Shown here: positions 33,131 through 41,735 of the stretch, in pieces
Layout: every line of letters begins with the position of its first letter
How positions within the stretch are numbered: the stretch's first letter is position 1
Assembly: GCF_900199405.1 (NCBI RefSeq)
Contig: NZ_LT963430.1
Coordinates: 3,669,894-3,733,893, forward strand
DNA from: Beduinella massiliensis
Lineage (GTDB): Bacteria; Bacillota; Clostridia; Christensenellales; Aristaeellaceae
Direction of reading: 5' to 3'
Length of the DNA stretch: 64,000 nt
Notes under the pieces: model-generated
Databases searched by the model: none
What the model saw: only the letters and a program-made list of their open reading frames with translations
What the model was told of the DNA's origin: nothing
Translations under genes and position numbers: made by a program

Positions 33131-34384
33131 TTGGCGAAAAACTGGAGCAGGCTCGACAACGCGGCGAAGATCTTTCCGCCGACGAGCGGCAAGGCCGACA
33201 CCAAGGTATTCCGTTTTTCCTGTACGCTGAAAGAAAAGGTCGATCCGCTGTCCCTGCAGCGCGCGCTGATGGAGACGATGGAGGACTTTCCCTCCTTCCG
33301 TTACGTGCTCAAGCGCGGCCTCTTCTGGTACTACCTAGAGGAAGGGGATTTTACGCCCGCGGTACGCGAGGAGGACACGACGCCCTGCTCCGCGCTCTAC
33401 CACGGCTCCTCCTCCCCGCTCTTTTCGGTCACCTATTTCAGCGCGCGCGTCAATCTGGAGGTCTATCACGCTCTGACGGACGGCACGGGCGCGCTGCAAT
33501 TTTTGCGCACGCTGGTCTATCACTACCTGCTGCTCCGCCATCCGGAAATCGCCCGGGACGGCGCGCCGCTGCTCGACTATGACGCATCGCGCAACCAGCG
33601 CATGGACGACAGCTTCGACCGCTACTACAGCGGCAAGCGCCGCCGGATGAAGGCAGGCCCCGTAGCCTATCAGCTTCGCGGCATGCGCCATCCCCAATGG
33701 CGCCAGCAGGTCATCGTCGGCACCGCGAGCGTCTCGGGGCTTTTGCAGAAGGCGCGCAGCCAGGGCGCGACGATCACCGAGCTGCTCACGGCGATCCTGC
33801 TGCTCGCCATCGACGCGGAACGCCCCATTCGCGCGCGCCGAAGACCGGTCGTCATCACCATCCCGGTAAACCTGCGCAAGTACTTCGATTCGGCCTCCGC
33901 GCGCAACTTTTTCAGCGTCATCAACGTCGGATACGACTTTCAAAATAAGCCCGCTACGCTCGAGGCGGTGGTCGCTTCGGTCAAGGCCTCCTTTCAGCGG
34001 GACCTGACGCCGGAAGCGCTGGAAAACCGGCTCAACACCCTCGGCGCGCTCGAGCACAACCCCTTTATGCGCGCGGTGCCGCTCTTTCTCAAGGACCCCG
34101 TCATGCGCATCGCCTACGACATCTCCGAGCGGGACTTTACGGCCTCGCTCTCCAACGTCGGGCGCGTCACCATGCCGGACGTGCTCATGCCCTATCTGGA
34201 GCGGTTCGACGTGTATTGTTCCACGAAAAAGCTGCAAATCTGCGCCTGCTCGCTGGGCGACACGCTGTCCATGGGTTTTACGACCTCGTTCATTTCCACC
34301 GACGTGCAGCGACGCTTCTTCCGCGCGCTGAGCGCGATGGACCTGGACGTGACCGTCTACGCCAACCATCCCGAAAGCAGGTGA
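33131..34384 (+). CDS. HxxxD acyltransferase (alcohol acetyltransferase-like)
   Basis: A 417-residue enzyme of the condensation/alcohol acetyltransferase superfamily. The active-site motif H-x3-D-G occurs at residues 113-118 (YHALTDGTGAL). The C-terminal half has the bridging segment (KKLQICACSLGDTLSMGF) typical of this family. The start is TTG 33131 with GAGG nine bases upstream, 6 bp after the esterase stop codon. It probably transfers an acyl group to a small or lipid acceptor; its neighbours are an esterase and a membrane protein, which suggests envelope lipid or polyketide-like acylation (inference). Confidence 0.8.
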   Translation: MAKNWSRLDNAAKIFPPTSGKADTKVFRFSCTLKEKVDPLSLQRALMETMEDFPSFRYVLKRGLFWYYLEEGDFTPAVREEDTTPCSALYHGSSSPLFSVTYFSARVNLEVYHALTDGTGALQFLRTLVYHYLLLRHPEIARDGAPLLDYDASRNQRMDDSFDRYYSGKRRRMKAGPVAYQLRGMRHPQWRQQVIVGTASVSGLLQKARSQGATITELLTAILLLAIDAERPIRARRRPVVITIPVNLRKYFDSASARNFFSVINVGYDFQNKPATLEAVVASVKASFQRDLTPEALENRLNTLGALEHNPFMRAVPLFLKDPVMRIAYDISERDFTASLSNVGRVTMPDVLMPYLERFDVYCSTKKLQICACSLGDTLSMGFTTSFISTDVQRRFFRALSAMDLDVTVYANHPESR

Positions 34385-34388
34385 TCGT

Positions 34389-35051
34389 ATGCGTTACTGC
34401 GACAAATGCGGCGTTCAAATTGCGGGCGAGGAGGCGCGCTGCCCCCTGTGCCAGAGCATGACGCTGCCCCGGGGCGGCGAAACGCGCGCCCCTTTCCCCG
34501 CCATCCCTACGCTTTACGAGCGCCACGGTCTGTTCTTCCGCGTCCTGCTGCTCAGCTCTGTGGCGGCGGTCGTCGCCTGCCTGGGCATCGACTGGGCCGT
34601 CGGCTTCACCGGCTGGTCGCTCTTCGTAGCGGCGGGCGTAGGGTGCCTGTGGCTGCTGCTGGGCATCTGCATCGCCCGGCGGCATAACGTGCTTAAAAAC
34701 CTCACGCAGCAGGTCATCACCGTCTGCGTGCTGGGTGTGCTGTGGGATTATTTCACCGGCTGGCACGGCTGGTCGATCGACTACCTGATGCCCATCGCCT
34801 TCGTATGCGTCATGCTGGCGATGTTCATCCTGACGCTCGTGCTGCGCATGCCCAGCGAAACCTGGCTGATCTACCTGCTGCTGGACATGCTCTTCGGCCT
34901 GGTGCCCGCCGCGTTGCTGGCAGCCGGACTTTGCCGCATGGTTTATCCCTCCATCGCCTGCGTGTGCGTCAGCGTCATCGCCTTTGCCGCGCTGGTGGTC
35001 TTCAAGGGCGGAGCCGTTGCGCAGGAGCTCAAGCGCAGGCTGCACCTTTAA
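34389..35051 (+). CDS. Zinc-ribbon membrane protein (DUF6320-like)
   Basis: A 220-residue protein with an N-terminal zinc ribbon (CDKCG and CPLCQ, residues 4-21) and about six membrane helices (for example FRVLLLSSVAAVVACLGIDW, LFVAAGVGCLWLLLGICI, FVCVMLAMFILTLVL). I believe it belongs to DUF6320, which is often found beside this esterase/acyltransferase pair in Firmicutes. Function unknown. ATG follows AGGTG. Last gene of the trio. Confidence 0.75.
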   Translation: MRYCDKCGVQIAGEEARCPLCQSMTLPRGGETRAPFPAIPTLYERHGLFFRVLLLSSVAAVVACLGIDWAVGFTGWSLFVAAGVGCLWLLLGICIARRHNVLKNLTQQVITVCVLGVLWDYFTGWHGWSIDYLMPIAFVCVMLAMFILTLVLRMPSETWLIYLLLDMLFGLVPAALLAAGLCRMVYPSIACVCVSVIAFAALVVFKGGAVAQELKRRLHL

Positions 35052-35118
35052 ACCGCGCGTTCCTTCCCTTCGGCATGTAACCGCCCGCATTGCGTTCATA
35101 GTTAAGGAGGCCGTTTTC

Positions 35119-35793
35119 TTGCTTACACATCATGAGGCCGTCGAAATCGTCAAAAAGGAAAAGCTCGTCGCCATCCTGCGCCGCGTTCCCCGTGAAAAGC
35201 TCCTGCGCGTGGTAGACGCGCTGTGCGCGGGCGGCGTCCGCGTGCTGGAATGCACGTTCGATCACGACCAGCCCGGCTTCGTCCAGGAGAACTGCGAAAA
35301 GATCGCCGCCGTCGTGCATGCCTACGGGGACGACCTGCTCGTCGGCTGCGGAACGGCCATGAGCGGCGCGGAGGCCGAAGCCGCTGTCTCGGCGGGTGCA
35401 CGGCTTGTCATATCGCCGAGCACCGACCTCGCGGTCGTCGAAAAGACGCGCGCTCTCGGGGCCGTCTCGATGCCCGGCGCGCTCACGCCTACCGAGATCG
35501 CGGCCGCGTGGAACGCGGGGGCGGACTTCGTGAAGCTCTTCCCGGCGGGCGAGCTAGGGCTCGCCTACATCAAGGCCGTCCGCGCCCCGCTCTGCCACAT
35601 CCCCATGACGGCCGTGGGCGGCGTGAAGCCCGAAAACGTAGCCGACTTCCTCTCTGCGGGCGTCGCGGGCTTTGGCGTGGGCGGACAGCTCGTCCCCGCG
35701 TCCGCCGTAGAAACGGACGACTACGGCGCTATCCGCGCGCGCGCCGAGGCGTTCACGCAGGCGATCCGAACCTGGGAGGCGGCGCACGCATGA
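35119..35793 (+). CDS. KDPG/KDPGal-type aldolase
   Basis: A 224-residue class I aldolase cleaving 2-keto-3-deoxy-6-phospho sugar acids to pyruvate and glyceraldehyde 3-phosphate. The Schiff-base Lys lies in DFVKLFPAGELG; other family motifs are VAILRRVPREK, LVGCGTAMSG and GALTPTEIAAAWNAGA. The start is TTG 35119, set by AAGGAGG eight bases upstream. Its stop overlaps the start of a KDGal-kinase-like gene (ATGA), so the physiological substrate is probably 2-dehydro-3-deoxy-6-phosphogalactonate or -gluconate. Confidence 0.9.
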   Translation: MLTHHEAVEIVKKEKLVAILRRVPREKLLRVVDALCAGGVRVLECTFDHDQPGFVQENCEKIAAVVHAYGDDLLVGCGTAMSGAEAEAAVSAGARLVISPSTDLAVVEKTRALGAVSMPGALTPTEIAAAWNAGADFVKLFPAGELGLAYIKAVRAPLCHIPMTAVGGVKPENVADFLSAGVAGFGVGGQLVPASAVETDDYGAIRARAEAFTQAIRTWEAAHA

Positions 35794-36779
35794 AGCATCT
35801 GATCATCGACGCGGGCACGACCAACGCCCGTGTGACCCTCATTGACGAAGCAGGAAAGGTTCTCGGCTGCGAACGGCGCGACGCGGGCGTACGCAACACC
35901 GCCATCGACGGGCACAACGGCAGGCTTAAGGACGCCCTGCGGGAGAGCGTCGGCGTTCTTCTTGCAAAAAACGACCTTTCGCACGGCGACATCGGCGTAT
36001 GCGTGGCTTACGGCATGATTACCTCCAACGTAGGCCTGCTCGAGATTCCCCACTGTGCAGCGCCGGCGGACGCGCGCACGCTGCGGGACGCCCTCGTGCG
36101 CCGGGTGTTCCCGGAAATTGCGCCGTTCGCAATCGACTTCATCCCGGGCGTGCGCAACTTTTCGGGCCCCGTTACACCGGAAAACGCGGCAAAGATGGAC
36201 ATGATGCGCGGTGAAGAGACAGAAGCGGTGGGGCTCTTTCACCTTTTGAACCCGGGATGCCGCTGCACGCTGGTGCTGCCGGGCTCGCACAACAAGTTCA
36301 TCGCCATGGGCCGGTCAGGCGAGATCCTCGGGTGCATGACCGCTATCTCTGGCGAGCTGCTCGACGCGCTGACGCATCATACCATCCTCGCGGATGCGGT
36401 GGATCGCCGCTTCGTCTCGTCGGAAAGCTACGACCGCGAGCTCATGCTTTTGGGCCTTCGCGCCGGGCTCGAATGCGGCGTGGGCCGTGCGGCGTTCACG
36501 GGGCGCATCCTGCGCACGCTGGCCGGTTGGGCCCCGCCCGACGCGGCCAACTACCTGCTGGGCGTAACGCTGAGCGCGGACATCCTCGCGCTGCGCGCGT
36601 TTCACCTTCGCGGCGCGGAGGACGCGCTGTTCGTCGCGGGGAAGCCCCCGCTTCAGCAGGCGCTATGCGACGCCCTGACGGAATGCGGCTTTGGGGGCAT
36701 CTTCGGCGTTCCCGCCGCGCTGTCGTCGTCCATGGGCGTCACGGGAGCGCGCATCATACATGGGGAGATGGGGATATGA
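35790..36779 (+). CDS. dgoK: 2-dehydro-3-deoxygalactonokinase
   Basis: A 329-residue sugar-acid kinase of the DgoK family, with N-terminal phosphate loop (IIDAGTTNARV), central SGPVTPENAAKMDMMRGEET, VLPGSHNKFIAM and C-terminal FVAGKPPLQQALCDAL. It phosphorylates KDGal (or a related keto-deoxy acid) to give the substrate of the upstream aldolase. The start at 35790 overlaps the aldolase stop codon (ATGA), and its own stop overlaps the next ATG the same way. Together they form the lower De Ley-Doudoroff branch; a dehydratase is not in the window. Confidence 0.9.
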   Translation: MKHLIIDAGTTNARVTLIDEAGKVLGCERRDAGVRNTAIDGHNGRLKDALRESVGVLLAKNDLSHGDIGVCVAYGMITSNVGLLEIPHCAAPADARTLRDALVRRVFPEIAPFAIDFIPGVRNFSGPVTPENAAKMDMMRGEETEAVGLFHLLNPGCRCTLVLPGSHNKFIAMGRSGEILGCMTAISGELLDALTHHTILADAVDRRFVSSESYDRELMLLGLRAGLECGVGRAAFTGRILRTLAGWAPPDAANYLLGVTLSADILALRAFHLRGAEDALFVAGKPPLQQALCDALTECGFGGIFGVPAALSSSMGVTGARIIHGEMGI

Positions 36780-37537
36780 ATCTGATCGAGCGCAGCCTTT
36801 GGGACAGAAAGAGCGTCCGCGCCTTTACGGATAAGCCGATCGACGCGCGGGACAAGCGTTCCATCCTGCTCTCCGCTCTGCAGGCGCCGACCGCAGGCAA
36901 TCAGCTGCTCTATACCATTCTGGACATCACCGATCCCGCGCTTAAGGCGCGGCTGGCCGAGCTGTGCGATCACCAGCCCTTCGTCGAAAAGGCGCCGATG
37001 GTGCTCATCTTCGTAGCCGACTGCCAGCGCTGGCAGGACGCCTATGAAATCGCGGGCTGCGACCCGCGCCCTCCAATGGTCGGGGACCTGCAGCTCGCGG
37101 TGGTGGACGCGGCCATCGCCGCGCAGAACACCGTCGTGTGCGCGCAGTCCCTCGGCATCGGCTCCTGCTACATCGGAGACATTCTAGAAAACTGCGAACA
37201 GGTACGCGAGCTGCTCGACCTGCCGCTCTACGCCATGCCCGCCGTCATGGTCATTTACGGCTACCCGACCGACCAGCAGCGCCTGCGCGAAAAGCCGCCG
37301 CGCTTCGACGCACGCTACGTCGTGCAGGAAAACGGATATCGCCGCCTCAGCCCCGAGGAACACCGCGAGATGTACCTCGGCCGCGAGCGCGCGATGGGCC
37401 GCATGAACACCGATTACAGCACATCGGTGCGGGCGTTTTACAAGCGCAAGTACGAAGCCGATTTTTCCCGCGAGATGTCGCGTTCGGTGGCCGCGTATCT
37501 GGAAGGATTCGTCCCCGACGACGACGGCAACGTTTAA
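36776..37537 (+). CDS. Nitroreductase-family flavoprotein
   Basis: A 253-residue FMN-dependent reductase. Typical FMN-binding segments are RKSVRAFTDKPID at the N-terminus, LQAPTAGNQLL, and SLGIGSCYIGDILEN. It is translationally coupled to dgoK (ATGA overlap), which is unusual for this operon. The natural substrate is unknown; the C-terminal extension (residues 200-253, RRLSPEEHREMYLGRERAMG) is longer than in the minimal family. Confidence 0.87.
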   Translation: MNLIERSLWDRKSVRAFTDKPIDARDKRSILLSALQAPTAGNQLLYTILDITDPALKARLAELCDHQPFVEKAPMVLIFVADCQRWQDAYEIAGCDPRPPMVGDLQLAVVDAAIAAQNTVVCAQSLGIGSCYIGDILENCEQVRELLDLPLYAMPAVMVIYGYPTDQQRLREKPPRFDARYVVQENGYRRLSPEEHREMYLGRERAMGRMNTDYSTSVRAFYKRKYEADFSREMSRSVAAYLEGFVPDDDGNV

Positions 37538-37625
37538 TCGCGCGCCCTCGCCTCGCACCCTGACGAACCCACACTCCCAAATCGACGGTTTAGAGGCTGC
37601 TCCCCGAAGGAAAGGAGGCCTTTGC

Positions 37626-38663
37626 ATGCCCCTGATGGATCTGACCACACCGGTTGAGCTGTATGCCGTGGAGGTGCTGCGAGACTCGACCGGCCGCGCG
37701 CAGGCTTACTTCACCTTTATGAACTGCGCCGCTGAACCGCTGCGCACGCTCTACGCGACCTTAACGCTGCTGGACGACGGCGGAAAAAGCATTGGCGCTT
37801 TTCCGCTGCGCTGCGAAGGCCTCGATGCCGCTGGCCACAGCCGCTTCACCGTCTGCCGCGCGGTGGACGACGCGCCCGCCTTCTCCGGCGCGCGGGCTCT
37901 CGTGCGCGAGGCGGTCTTTGCAGACGGTTCCTGCTGGCGCATCGACGAGGGCGCGGTGCTCGACTGTACGCCGCCCGCGGTTGCGCCCGGGCCCGACCGC
38001 GTCGCGCTTGTCGCCGTCGCCGGGCCGGACGCCGTCTGCTTCCCCCAGCTGCGCGGGAACGTCTGGGTCTGCGTGTGCGGCCGCTTCAACAGGCTGGAGT
38101 GGACCGCCTGCCGCCGCTGCCAGCGCGGGCGCGACGACACCCTCGCCCGCTACACGCCCGAGCGCACGCACGAAGCCTATGAAAAAAAGCTGGAGCAGGA
38201 GCTTGCGTCCGAACGGGCGCATCGCGCTGCGCGCCGTTCCTCCATCGAAGCGGCGGAGTCGAGGGCGCGGTCGGAGCGCATAACGCGGGAATTGAAGCGC
38301 CAAAAACGCCGCCGCCTCGTGCTCGCGCTCGTCCTGCTGCTGATCGTGGCCGTCGCCGCGCTCCTGGTAGCGATGCCCTATCTGTACGAAAGCGCGCCCG
38401 TCTGGCCCGGCATTTCTGCGCTTTCCGTACAGCCTACGTCGATTCCCACCGCGACGCCCACGCCTCCGCCGACGCAGCCGGACATTCCATCGCTCTCTCC
38501 ACATCCCGCGGATAAAACGCCCGAATTTGCGATTATTCTCTCCACTCCAACCCCATCTTCTGATAGCCTTTCGCTCCCATTCCCCACATCAACGCCATTC
38601 CTTCCCTCAGAAACGGCACAGCCTACGATGCTGCCGCTAAAGACCGGCAGCGCTTTCGGCTGA
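37626..38663 (+). CDS. Zinc-ribbon, coiled-coil, single-TM protein
   Basis: Unrecognised 345-residue protein with a clear layout. An N-terminal beta-rich domain (1-125) recalls FxLYD-type modules (FMNCAAEPLRTLYATLTLLD). A zinc ribbon (WVCVCGRFNRLEWTACRRCQ) follows near residue 140, then a charged coiled coil (170-225, KKLEQELASERAHRAARRSS), one TM helix (LVLALVLLLIVAVAALLVAM), and an outer tail of about 85 residues rich in Thr, Pro and Ser. The zinc ribbon should be cytoplasmic and the tail outside or in the wall. It lies upstream of a polysaccharide deacetylase gene, so an envelope role is plausible. Confidence 0.7.
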   Translation: MPLMDLTTPVELYAVEVLRDSTGRAQAYFTFMNCAAEPLRTLYATLTLLDDGGKSIGAFPLRCEGLDAAGHSRFTVCRAVDDAPAFSGARALVREAVFADGSCWRIDEGAVLDCTPPAVAPGPDRVALVAVAGPDAVCFPQLRGNVWVCVCGRFNRLEWTACRRCQRGRDDTLARYTPERTHEAYEKKLEQELASERAHRAARRSSIEAAESRARSERITRELKRQKRRRLVLALVLLLIVAVAALLVAMPYLYESAPVWPGISALSVQPTSIPTATPTPPPTQPDIPSLSPHPADKTPEFAIILSTPTPSSDSLSLPFPTSTPFLPSETAQPTMLPLKTGSAFG

Positions 38664-38688
38664 GTCATGAACGACAAAGGCAGGCCGC

Positions 38689-39426
38689 ATGAAACACACG
38701 ACGCTTCTCTTCATTTTGATCTTCTCGTTCCTCCTCATATCGCCCGCGCTCGGCGACGCCGCTGACGCAACGCCCGGCGAGGCGCAAAAGGTGCTCTACC
38801 TCACCTTCGACGACGGCCCCAAGGCCTCCACCCCCGAACTGCTCGACATTCTAAAGACATACGATGCGCCCGCCACATTCTTCCTCGTAGGGCAGGGCAT
38901 TCAAAACAACCCCGAGGCGGCGCGCGCGATCTACGAGGCTGGGCACGCCATCGGGACGCATACGTTTTATCACTCCACAAAACAGATTTCAAAAAGCGAA
39001 GCCGCATTTGACCGGGATATGGAGCACTTCGACGAGGTGATGAGCGCCGCTATCGGCGAGCCGTTCCACACGTCTTTGCTGCGATTTCCCTATGGCAGCG
39101 GCAGCGCGAAGCCGCGCGTGCGCACCTACGCCCAGCGGTGCGGTTACCTTTGGGTGGATTGGAACTGCCTGACGGGCGACGCGGTCGACATGGACGCCAC
39201 CGAGGAAGCGTTATACCGCTACACCCTCAAGACCTGCGGAAAAAACGACACGCTGGTGCTGCTCATGCACGAAGGCTCGATGCGCACGCGGCATATCCTC
39301 CCCAGGATCATCGAGCACTTCCGGGATTTGGGCTACGAACTGCGCAGCCTATCGGCGGACAGCGACCTGACCGGCCTGCCGCACGGCCGCTACGGCCTGC
39401 CGCTTCCGCCCACGGATGTGCGCTGA
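38689..39426 (+). CDS. Polysaccharide deacetylase (NodB domain)
   Basis: A 245-residue secreted carbohydrate esterase family 4 enzyme. Signal peptide at residues 1-22 (LLFILIFSFLLISPALG), then the metal triad motifs LTFDDGPKAST (catalytic Asp-Asp), IGTHTFYH (HxxxH variant) and LRFPYGSGS. The sequence LWVDWNCLTGDAVDM resembles PdaA/PdaC-type peptidoglycan N-acetylmuramic-acid or GlcNAc deacetylases. Substrate choice is not settled. Confidence 0.9.
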   Translation: MKHTTLLFILIFSFLLISPALGDAADATPGEAQKVLYLTFDDGPKASTPELLDILKTYDAPATFFLVGQGIQNNPEAARAIYEAGHAIGTHTFYHSTKQISKSEAAFDRDMEHFDEVMSAAIGEPFHTSLLRFPYGSGSAKPRVRTYAQRCGYLWVDWNCLTGDAVDMDATEEALYRYTLKTCGKNDTLVLLMHEGSMRTRHILPRIIEHFRDLGYELRSLSADSDLTGLPHGRYGLPLPPTDVR

Positions 39427-39526
39427 ATGCCTATCGGCACCTTGCTAAAAACCGCAAAATGGTCTATACTGGAAGCCAGTATTCCCGGTTTCGGCTGAAT
39501 CACCGCAAAAGTGAGGCGTATTGCAT

Positions 39527-41449
39527 ATGGAATACGGGAACCGGCATCCCTTTCAAAACACCGACAACGCCGCCGATCTCCGGCTCATCCTGGGAACGAT
39601 TCCCGGAGGCGTTTTTTGTTGCCTATACGATGAACCCCTCACGCTCACCTTCATGAGCGAGGGGTTTCTTTCCATGACCGGCTACACGCGCGATCAACTT
39701 CGTACCCAGTACGGCGACAGTTTGCGGGCGTTGATCTGGCCGGAGGATCTTCCTCCCACGCTGCGTTCGGTTCAGTCGCAGATGGCCGAAGGCGACGTCA
39801 AGCTGGTCGAATACCGGCTACGCTGCGCGGACGGCCGCGTCATCTGGGTCCTCGACAAAGGATGCCTGCTCCATACAAGCGTTGGGCCCGATATCTTCTG
39901 CTGTATCATCATCGACGTCACGGAGCAGGTGGTGGCTGAGCGGGAGCTGCGCCTGAGCCTGGAGCGCCATCGGATCCTCATGGAGCAGACGAACGACATC
40001 ATCTTCGAGTGGCGGGCCGATACGCGCGAGCTGGTGCTCTCCTCCAACTGGTCGAACGTGTTTGAGAACCTGCCGAACTCATCACTTCCGATCCGATACG
40101 ACCTCGGCTTCATCACCGACGCGCTTCACATCCACCCGATGGACGCCCAGCGTTTTCTGGATGCCATTCAACCGCCGGACGGCGGCGCCATGCGCCTGCC
40201 GGATCTGGACATTCGTATTCGCACGCGCGGCGGCGCCTATAGCTGGTTTCAGCTGCGCGTCAGCCTGCAGCGCGACGAAGAGGGACGGATTCTGCGCTAC
40301 ATCGGGCTGCTGCGCGATATCGACGCGGAAAAGAGCCGCGCCGTCCGACTGGCTATCAAGGCGGAACGCGACGAGCTGACCGGGCTGTACAACCGGCGAA
40401 CCGCGCGGGAGATGATCGAAGAGCGCCTGCGGCAATCCCCTTCCGGGGTGCACTTGCTGATGATTCTGGATCTGGACAACTTCAAGTCCTTCAACGATAC
40501 GCGCGGGCATCTGTATGGTGATGCGGTGCTGACGGCGTTTTCTGATCGTCTCAGCCGCCTCTTTCGCTCGACGGACATCGTCTGCCGCTACGGCGGGGAC
40601 GAATTCATCGTCTTCCTTTCGAGCGTAAACGACGCCACGCAGGCTTTGACCTGTGCGCAGACGGTGCTGCTGGCGGCACGGGGCGTAGCGGACGAGCTCA
40701 AGGATGGCGTATTTACATGCAGCATCGGCCTTGCCCTCTATCCACACGATGCCGCAGGGTTCGAGCAGCTCTTTCAGGCCGCGGACGCTGCCCTGTACAG
40801 AGCCAAAGAGAAGGGCAAAAACAATGCTGTGCTGTACAGTCAGTCGGACTGCGCCATGTGCGCGCCTTCCTCTTCATCCGACGGGGAAAACGAGGAATGC
40901 CCGCAAGACGAGCCCTGCGGACATTCCGAGCTTACGCAAAGCATCTTCAGCCTGCTGTACACAGCGCCCGACCCGGCAACGGCGATTCCGCTCGTGTTGG
41001 AAATGCTGGGCCGCCGTTATGGCGTAAGCCGCACCTATATCTTTGAAATCAGCGCGGACAGACGCACGTTCAGCAATACATTTGAATGGTGCGCGGCGGG
41101 CATCGCAGCGGAGAAGGACGGTTTACAGGGGCTTTTGGTCGATCGTTACGACGAATACTTTTCAAATTTCGACGAGCGAGGCGTCTTTTACTGCCATGAC
41201 ATCTCGCGGCTCCCCGCCTCACAGCAGGCAGTGCTTGCGCCGCAGGGCGTGCAGTCCGTGCTGCAATGCATCCTGTCCGACGGCAGCAGGCATACCGGCT
41301 TTGTCGGCTTCGACGCCTGTCAAGAAACGCGCTACTGGGATAAACAGGCCGTGGACGGCCTCATGCGCTGCTCGCACATACTCGGCGTTTTCCTTGCCAA
41401 GTACCGCCTTCGTGAAGAGGTGGAAAGGCTTCAAAACCCGGACAAATAA
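39527..41449 (+). CDS. PAS-PAS-GGDEF diguanylate cyclase
   Basis: A protein of about 640 residues. Two PAS modules (about 20-130 and 150-265; LPPTLRSVQSQMAEGDVKL, ILRYIGLLRDIDAEKSR) precede a GGDEF domain (residues 275-440) with intact active site RYGGDEFIVF and an RxxD inhibition site (RSTD) five residues before it. A C-terminal GAF-like domain (about 465-640, RYGVSRTYIFEISADRRTF) is an extra sensor. It should make c-di-GMP in response to signals in the cytoplasm; no EAL domain is present. ATG 39527 is preferred, but an in-frame TTG six bases upstream is also possible. No TM segment. Confidence 0.88.
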   Translation: MEYGNRHPFQNTDNAADLRLILGTIPGGVFCCLYDEPLTLTFMSEGFLSMTGYTRDQLRTQYGDSLRALIWPEDLPPTLRSVQSQMAEGDVKLVEYRLRCADGRVIWVLDKGCLLHTSVGPDIFCCIIIDVTEQVVAERELRLSLERHRILMEQTNDIIFEWRADTRELVLSSNWSNVFENLPNSSLPIRYDLGFITDALHIHPMDAQRFLDAIQPPDGGAMRLPDLDIRIRTRGGAYSWFQLRVSLQRDEEGRILRYIGLLRDIDAEKSRAVRLAIKAERDELTGLYNRRTAREMIEERLRQSPSGVHLLMILDLDNFKSFNDTRGHLYGDAVLTAFSDRLSRLFRSTDIVCRYGGDEFIVFLSSVNDATQALTCAQTVLLAARGVADELKDGVFTCSIGLALYPHDAAGFEQLFQAADAALYRAKEKGKNNAVLYSQSDCAMCAPSSSSDGENEECPQDEPCGHSELTQSIFSLLYTAPDPATAIPLVLEMLGRRYGVSRTYIFEISADRRTFSNTFEWCAAGIAAEKDGLQGLLVDRYDEYFSNFDERGVFYCHDISRLPASQQAVLAPQGVQSVLQCILSDGSRHTGFVGFDACQETRYWDKQAVDGLMRCSHILGVFLAKYRLREEVERLQNPDK

Positions 41450-41450
41450 T

Positions 41451-41713
41451 CCAGGGCCGCAGGATATCCTGCGGCCCCTGGCCATCGACTTTGTCGATGG
41501 CCTCGTGCAAAATGAATAAACATTTTGCACGAATATCACGGGTGATGTTTTCCTCCGCAAATGCTGCGCATTTGACTATGGAAAACGCCCCGCCCGACCG
41601 GCAAAGCCGGTCGATACGATTCCACATGAAGGGGAAGCCCCCTTCATGCATCCTCTCTGACACTCCGTTACTTTGTTAATGCTCTGGGGCCGCAGGACAT
41701 CCTGCGGCCCCAG
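41451..41713. repeat. Array of seven consecutive palindromes
   Basis: Noncoding. H1 41451-41481 and H7 41684-41713 are near-copies of one palindrome (core GCCGCAGGAtATCCTGCGGC). Between them are H2 41480-41502 (10-bp stem, ttt loop), H3 41503-41532 (12-bp stem), H4 41547-41586 (GTTTTCC/GGAAAAC outer, CAAATG/CATTTG inner), H5 41595-41613 (8-bp stem, aaa loop) and H6 41625-41648 (10-bp stem). It separates the convergent GGDEF and aroK genes. Terminators for both may be included, but one would suffice, so it looks like an intergenic repeat element or a structured RNA. Confidence 0.8.
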
Positions 41714-41735
41714 TTTATGTGTGAAAAAAGACCTT

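Noticed and set aside
41451-41713. CRISPR array
   Set aside because: Palindromes differ from one another, spacing is irregular, and there are no constant direct repeats or cas genes.
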